Below are positions 60,606-64,000 of a stretch of DNA of 64,000 nt, piece by piece. Positions within the stretch are counted from its first letter, which is position 1; each line of letters opens with the position of its first letter. This DNA comes from Durusdinium trenchii (Eukaryota > Sar > Dinophyceae > Suessiales > Symbiodiniaceae), in assembly GCA_963970005.1 (NCBI GenBank), contig CAXAMN010028861.1:416981-480980 (forward strand), in the 5' to 3' direction. A model generated the notes under the pieces. That model saw nothing but the letters and a program-made list of their open reading frames with translations. It was not told where the DNA came from and ran no database searches. The translations under genes were made by a program, and so were the position numbers.

Positions 60606-62730
60606 TTCGCGCCGCGTGGATGGGAGCGGTATGGAAGCGAAGGACGCTGTAGCCATCGAAATGCAGAAATGGAAGCCGGATGAAGCCGTCAAGACATGTC
60701 AAGTCAACATGCCAGTCAAGTATATAGGTTTTTGCGATGACACGAGAGCAAGAAGATCGAACCTTAAAAGAATTCGCACACGGTTCACAACTGCAAATCG
60801 GATCTCTGTCCAAGAGCCCTACCTCCCAGCAGCCCAATGAAGGACTGGGACAGCAGCGCAGGGCTTGAAAAAGACCTGGCCGGCCATGTGACAACTTATA
60901 GGCCATCCGACTTCCGCAACCTGAAGAACTTCTCCGAAAAGAAACGAAAAAACTCCCTCACCGGTCAGCGCGGATGCTCTCTCTTCCGCTGGAGGGGGAG
61001 GGGAAGAAGGTGCTCAGCTGACCTCGAAGATTCGTCCGAAGATCCGTGGAGGACCTTTGGACCGACTGGCCAAACCTGCATCCAACAGTGAAAATCAACG
61101 CTCCAACAGTGAAAGCTCCAACATGCTTAAGCGGGATGTAAATGTAAATCGTGGTCCAAATAACAACCGCCTATCCGCACCACAGGAGCCCCCAACAACA
61201 TTCTGCCACCTCCGAGCGTAGGCAGCTTCACATGGTTCGGTGTGAGTAGGGCCAAGTGGAGATACTTTGACCGCCACGGGTACTTCGCTTCGAGCCAGCC
61301 AAACCAGAGATACAGTGCATAGGAGTCGGCTTGGTGACTGATGCTCCAAGGACATCCTAAGATCACCTTACACACGAAGGTTTAATACGTAATTTTACTT
61401 GGTTCACACGTTTGCAGAGCGCAGCTACTCTGATGTCCCTCTAGGAAAACACTCAGACTCAGACCTCTGTTGTCTCAGGATGGCGCGGTCGGAACGGAAA
61501 TGAATCGATTCATGTGTGGCGCAGTGCTGCCCTGCCGGTGGCTCATTCAGTTGGGCATGTGTATGATGCCAGAACTGGTGATAGGCCGTGAGAGTGTTAA
61601 TCACTTTTCCAGAAAAGACCTGAGAGGACAAGCCTAGCCTGCAAATCCGGTCACTAACAAAAAGCCTGTGTCGAGATTACCCTTGCCGCTCCTTCAAGAT
61701 TCAGGATGCTTTCAACGTTAAGTTCCACTAACACAAACTGCGTTCACACTCCACTTATGAGGACCAACAGAACGTTAAACCGTGCATGTTCAAACTTTAC
61801 AGCGAGGCACTTACCAGGTTGCGAAAAAAGAAACTGGCTCGAACAAGGTCAAATCACGGAGCGTCCGGCATTCCTCTTTTTAACTGCACCGATGCTGCTG
61901 GTGGTTGAAGCAAATCTATGCTCGACCTTCAGAACTTCCGAATTCCAGAGGCCGGGTGGAGCTTCAACACCTGCCCCTGAGTATCATGATTGGTCGACGA
62001 AGTCCTTGTTGATGTGCTTTGATCTGCTCTAGCTCTTGCCCACATAAGTACGAATCGCATTCATCTCCTCCATGCTAAGACCTCTTTCAGCACGAGAAAA
62101 TGTCTTTTTTAGTCCAAGGGCTCATATGTGACTTGGACTCTCATACAGCAAAACCTCAACTGGGGAATAAAAATGCCAAGTATGCCACCAAGGGGCATAG
62201 CTCTGCACACCGATCCCTTAGCTGATTCGCAACATCAGCAGCAGCATCATCCAGAGTGATGCCCAACACTCCTCAGCACCCATGGCCAGAGACCGTGAAA
62301 CGTGAAAGGTCAAAGGTGGCTTAGCTAAACGGCCTTTCTCTGTTTTTGAAGCGGTGCACCAACAAGGAGCAACGAAAAGTGTCAAAACTGCACAACCTGG
62401 CGTCAGGCAAGCCTCTCTCACGAACAAAATAGAACGTCTCCAGGTAAGCCACACCGTCTTTGACTGCCTTTTCCTTGCAAATCGGCAAGCTTTCATATTT
62501 CTTGGCCGTAAAGTACGATCCGAGCTCCTGCCTTGCTTGCTGCATCAACCGACCAAAAAGAATCTCAGATTGCTTGGCATGGCTACACTAGCAAAAAGGT
62601 CAAAAAGGTTTGTCATTGACAACTTAGGTGCAGCATCGTAAGAAATTCGTTAGACGGAAACTCCTCAAGTTTGTCCTCAGGGCAAGGTGCTTAGTGCCTA
62701 AACTGCTGTCCGCAACTTAACGCCATGGTT
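60606..62730. other. Spacer upstream of the cysteine-repeat gene
   Basis: Only short frames in both strands. No recognised promoter motif or repeat. Confidence 0.4.
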
Positions 62731-63330
62731 TCAGAACTGGATTGCTTCACAGTAATTCATGGTTTCATGGCAGTAGTCTAAGCCTGTGACCGAAGGATTG
62801 ATGCGCAATCCAGTGAATTGTTCAGGGCGTGTGGTTGTACAAATATGGGCTGTATACACTTTTGAGGAAATCGTCCTCCTACAAACATCTGATTGAGGAA
62901 AGTTATATGCTAGACGTACAGCATGGAAGAATCCTAACCCTGTGTCCTCCAGCCTCCCAACAGCATGGCTAAGGACAGAGATCACTTCAGGTGGGAGATT
63001 CAGTATGGTCTTGCGGTCATGGATGAGATCTTCAGCAGTAGCATCCTCGTCCGGAATCCATTTGGTTGGGTGGGGAGGATACGCTGCCCCGCTTGAAGAT
63101 GCGTCCTTGTAGGCTGTCAGGACATCCATGACTTCATCCAAGTCGTAACAACTTAGAAGCTCAATTTGATGCTCAAGCCCTTTAAAGTCCGCACCACAGG
63201 GGTAAAACTCCTCGATGATCTCCACAGCCTTGTCTCGGACTGCTTCATACTGAGCATACTGTTCATAGTCGCAAGCATCCAAATCTGCCTCTTCCCAAAC
63301 CTCTTCCTCAACGAAGGTCTCACAATCAGC
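62731..63330 (-). CDS. Hypothetical acidic protein exon
   Basis: An open frame of about 198 codons, preceded by an in-frame stop near 63336 and no ATG, so it is likely an internal or terminal exon. It includes CETFVEEEVWEEADLDACDY, DLDEVMDVLTAYKDASSSG and NLPPEVISVLSHAVGRLEDT. The part after 62945 may be intron read-through, because AGGACACAG|GG resembles an exon end. No family recognised. Confidence 0.4.
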   Translation of the reverse strand, partial: ADCETFVEEEVWEEADLDACDYEQYAQYEAVRDKAVEIIEEFYPCGADFKGLEHQIELLSCYDLDEVMDVLTAYKDASSSGAAYPPHPTKWIPDEDATAEDLIHDRKTILNLPPEVISVLSHAVGRLEDTGLGFFHAVRLAYNFPQSDVCRRTISSKVYTAHICTTTRPEQFTGLRINPSVTGLDYCHETMNYCEAIQF

Positions 63331-63446
63331 GAGGTTTTACAAAAGAGCTGCTAGTGGTTGGGCTCGTCTTATTGCCTCAAGACAAATGCTAGAGGACCTC
63401 CTGTCCCGGAAGACTCAGAATCCTGGCGAGTCGGTCTTCGAGTTCT

Positions 63447-63776
63447 GTGGATGTTCTCTGTGCCCTCTTTCGGAGGTATCAGCCTCGAAGAGTGGCAGAG
63501 CGCTCGAGGCTCTTGAGACAGCTGGTGGAGCCTAAGACCTCCAGGAGCCTCAACGAAATGTTGGAGGTGCTGAGACGGTGGAGGGACAGTTTGAGAAGAG
63601 CACAGTTCAAGCCTCAAGAAGAAAGGTCGCTATTTCGGGTGTTCGTCGACCAAGCACAAAGACCGAGTTTCTCAGAGGGAGGTGCATCCTTCCGGCGGAG
63701 TGCTGAAGGGGAGTGTCGGAAAGATTGCACCGAATTTGAAGCTTGCGGGACCCGGTGCCACCAATCCGCAGATTAG
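63447..63776 (+). pseudogene. Retroelement gag-like fragment
   Basis: RSRLLRQLVEPKTSRSLNEM followed by LEVLRRWRDSLRRAQ resembles the amphipathic helical segment of Copia-type polyproteins in Symbiodiniaceae (a leucine-rich helix, then 'LRRW...L.RA'). It is the only plus-strand coding candidate I trust at all. It is followed by frameshifted sequence to the window end. Confidence 0.35.
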
Positions 63777-64000
63777 AGTGTGGTCCTTCCTTTGCCCCAG
63801 GTGGGGTCTCTTTCCAAGCTTACCGCTTCCATTGGAGAAACATCAAATTGCAAACTCACACTAAAACATCTTTCAGCAAAGCTGCCTGGGCCTATGATGT
63901 GCACGTGCTCGTCTTTTTCGCAGAAGCCACTACGCAGGAGGCTTCGTTTCAGCAAATTGACATCCTCCTGTGGACTCTTTAGGTCTGGTTCCTCCGGATT

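Noticed and set aside
1..64000. tRNA, rRNA and snRNA genes
   Set aside because: No cloverleaf with intact box sequences or rRNA core was recognised by eye. A covariance-model scan would be needed to exclude them.

Overview
This window looks like nuclear DNA of a dinoflagellate, probably Symbiodiniaceae-like. The evidence is: a 16-nt exact match to the 3' part of the dinoflagellate spliced leader; many inferred introns with GC or GA donors; very gene-sparse DNA full of microsatellites and decayed retroelements; and several protein types common in these algae (ubiquitin-like/ankyrin proteins, FG-GAP plus cysteine-rich membrane proteins, SHxWG proteins, cysteine-repeat secreted proteins). Almost every supported gene lies on the minus strand. 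No rRNA, tRNA or CRISPR array was recognised.

Layout. 1-5.0 kb: remains of a tyrosine-recombinase retroelement (recombinase, gag-like protein with a CCCH finger, C5-cytosine methyltransferase piece, RNase H-like piece). Its 5' side carries a spliced-leader relic at the centre of a perfect inverted repeat. 5.3-23.0 kb: one myosin heavy-chain motor gene in about 25 small exons. P-loop, switch I, switch II and the HYVRCIKPN segment are all present, but no converter, neck or tail exon was found. An intronless ankyrin gene sits inside one of its introns. 24.4-25.7 kb: an SHxWG/TIR-like gene. 26.6-30.4 kb: a two-exon FG-GAP/cysteine-rich membrane protein. 31.4-34.3 and 50.7-53.5 kb: two copies of a segmental duplication, one carrying a 325-bp internal inversion relative to the other. 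34.8-39.0 kb: a belt of unrelated tandem repeats. 39.5-41.2 kb: a multi-membrane-span gene, whose 3' part is duplicated as a pseudogene at 53.6-54.0 kb. 42.1-49.0 kb: about 7 kb of decayed coding sequence of a protein or polyprotein I cannot assign. 58.2-60.6 kb: a secreted cysteine-repeat protein. 62.7-63.8 kb: a hypothetical exon and a retroelement gag-like fragment.

The genes do not form an operon or an obvious pathway. They are independent eukaryotic genes between repeats. The most unusual items are the spliced-leader palindrome, the unassigned 42-49 kb gene with three in-frame TAG codons, the inverted segment between the duplicates, and the short repeats shared by intron and exon starts in the myosin gene. 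Exon borders were set by eye from conserved myosin motifs and reading-frame joins. They need transcript support.
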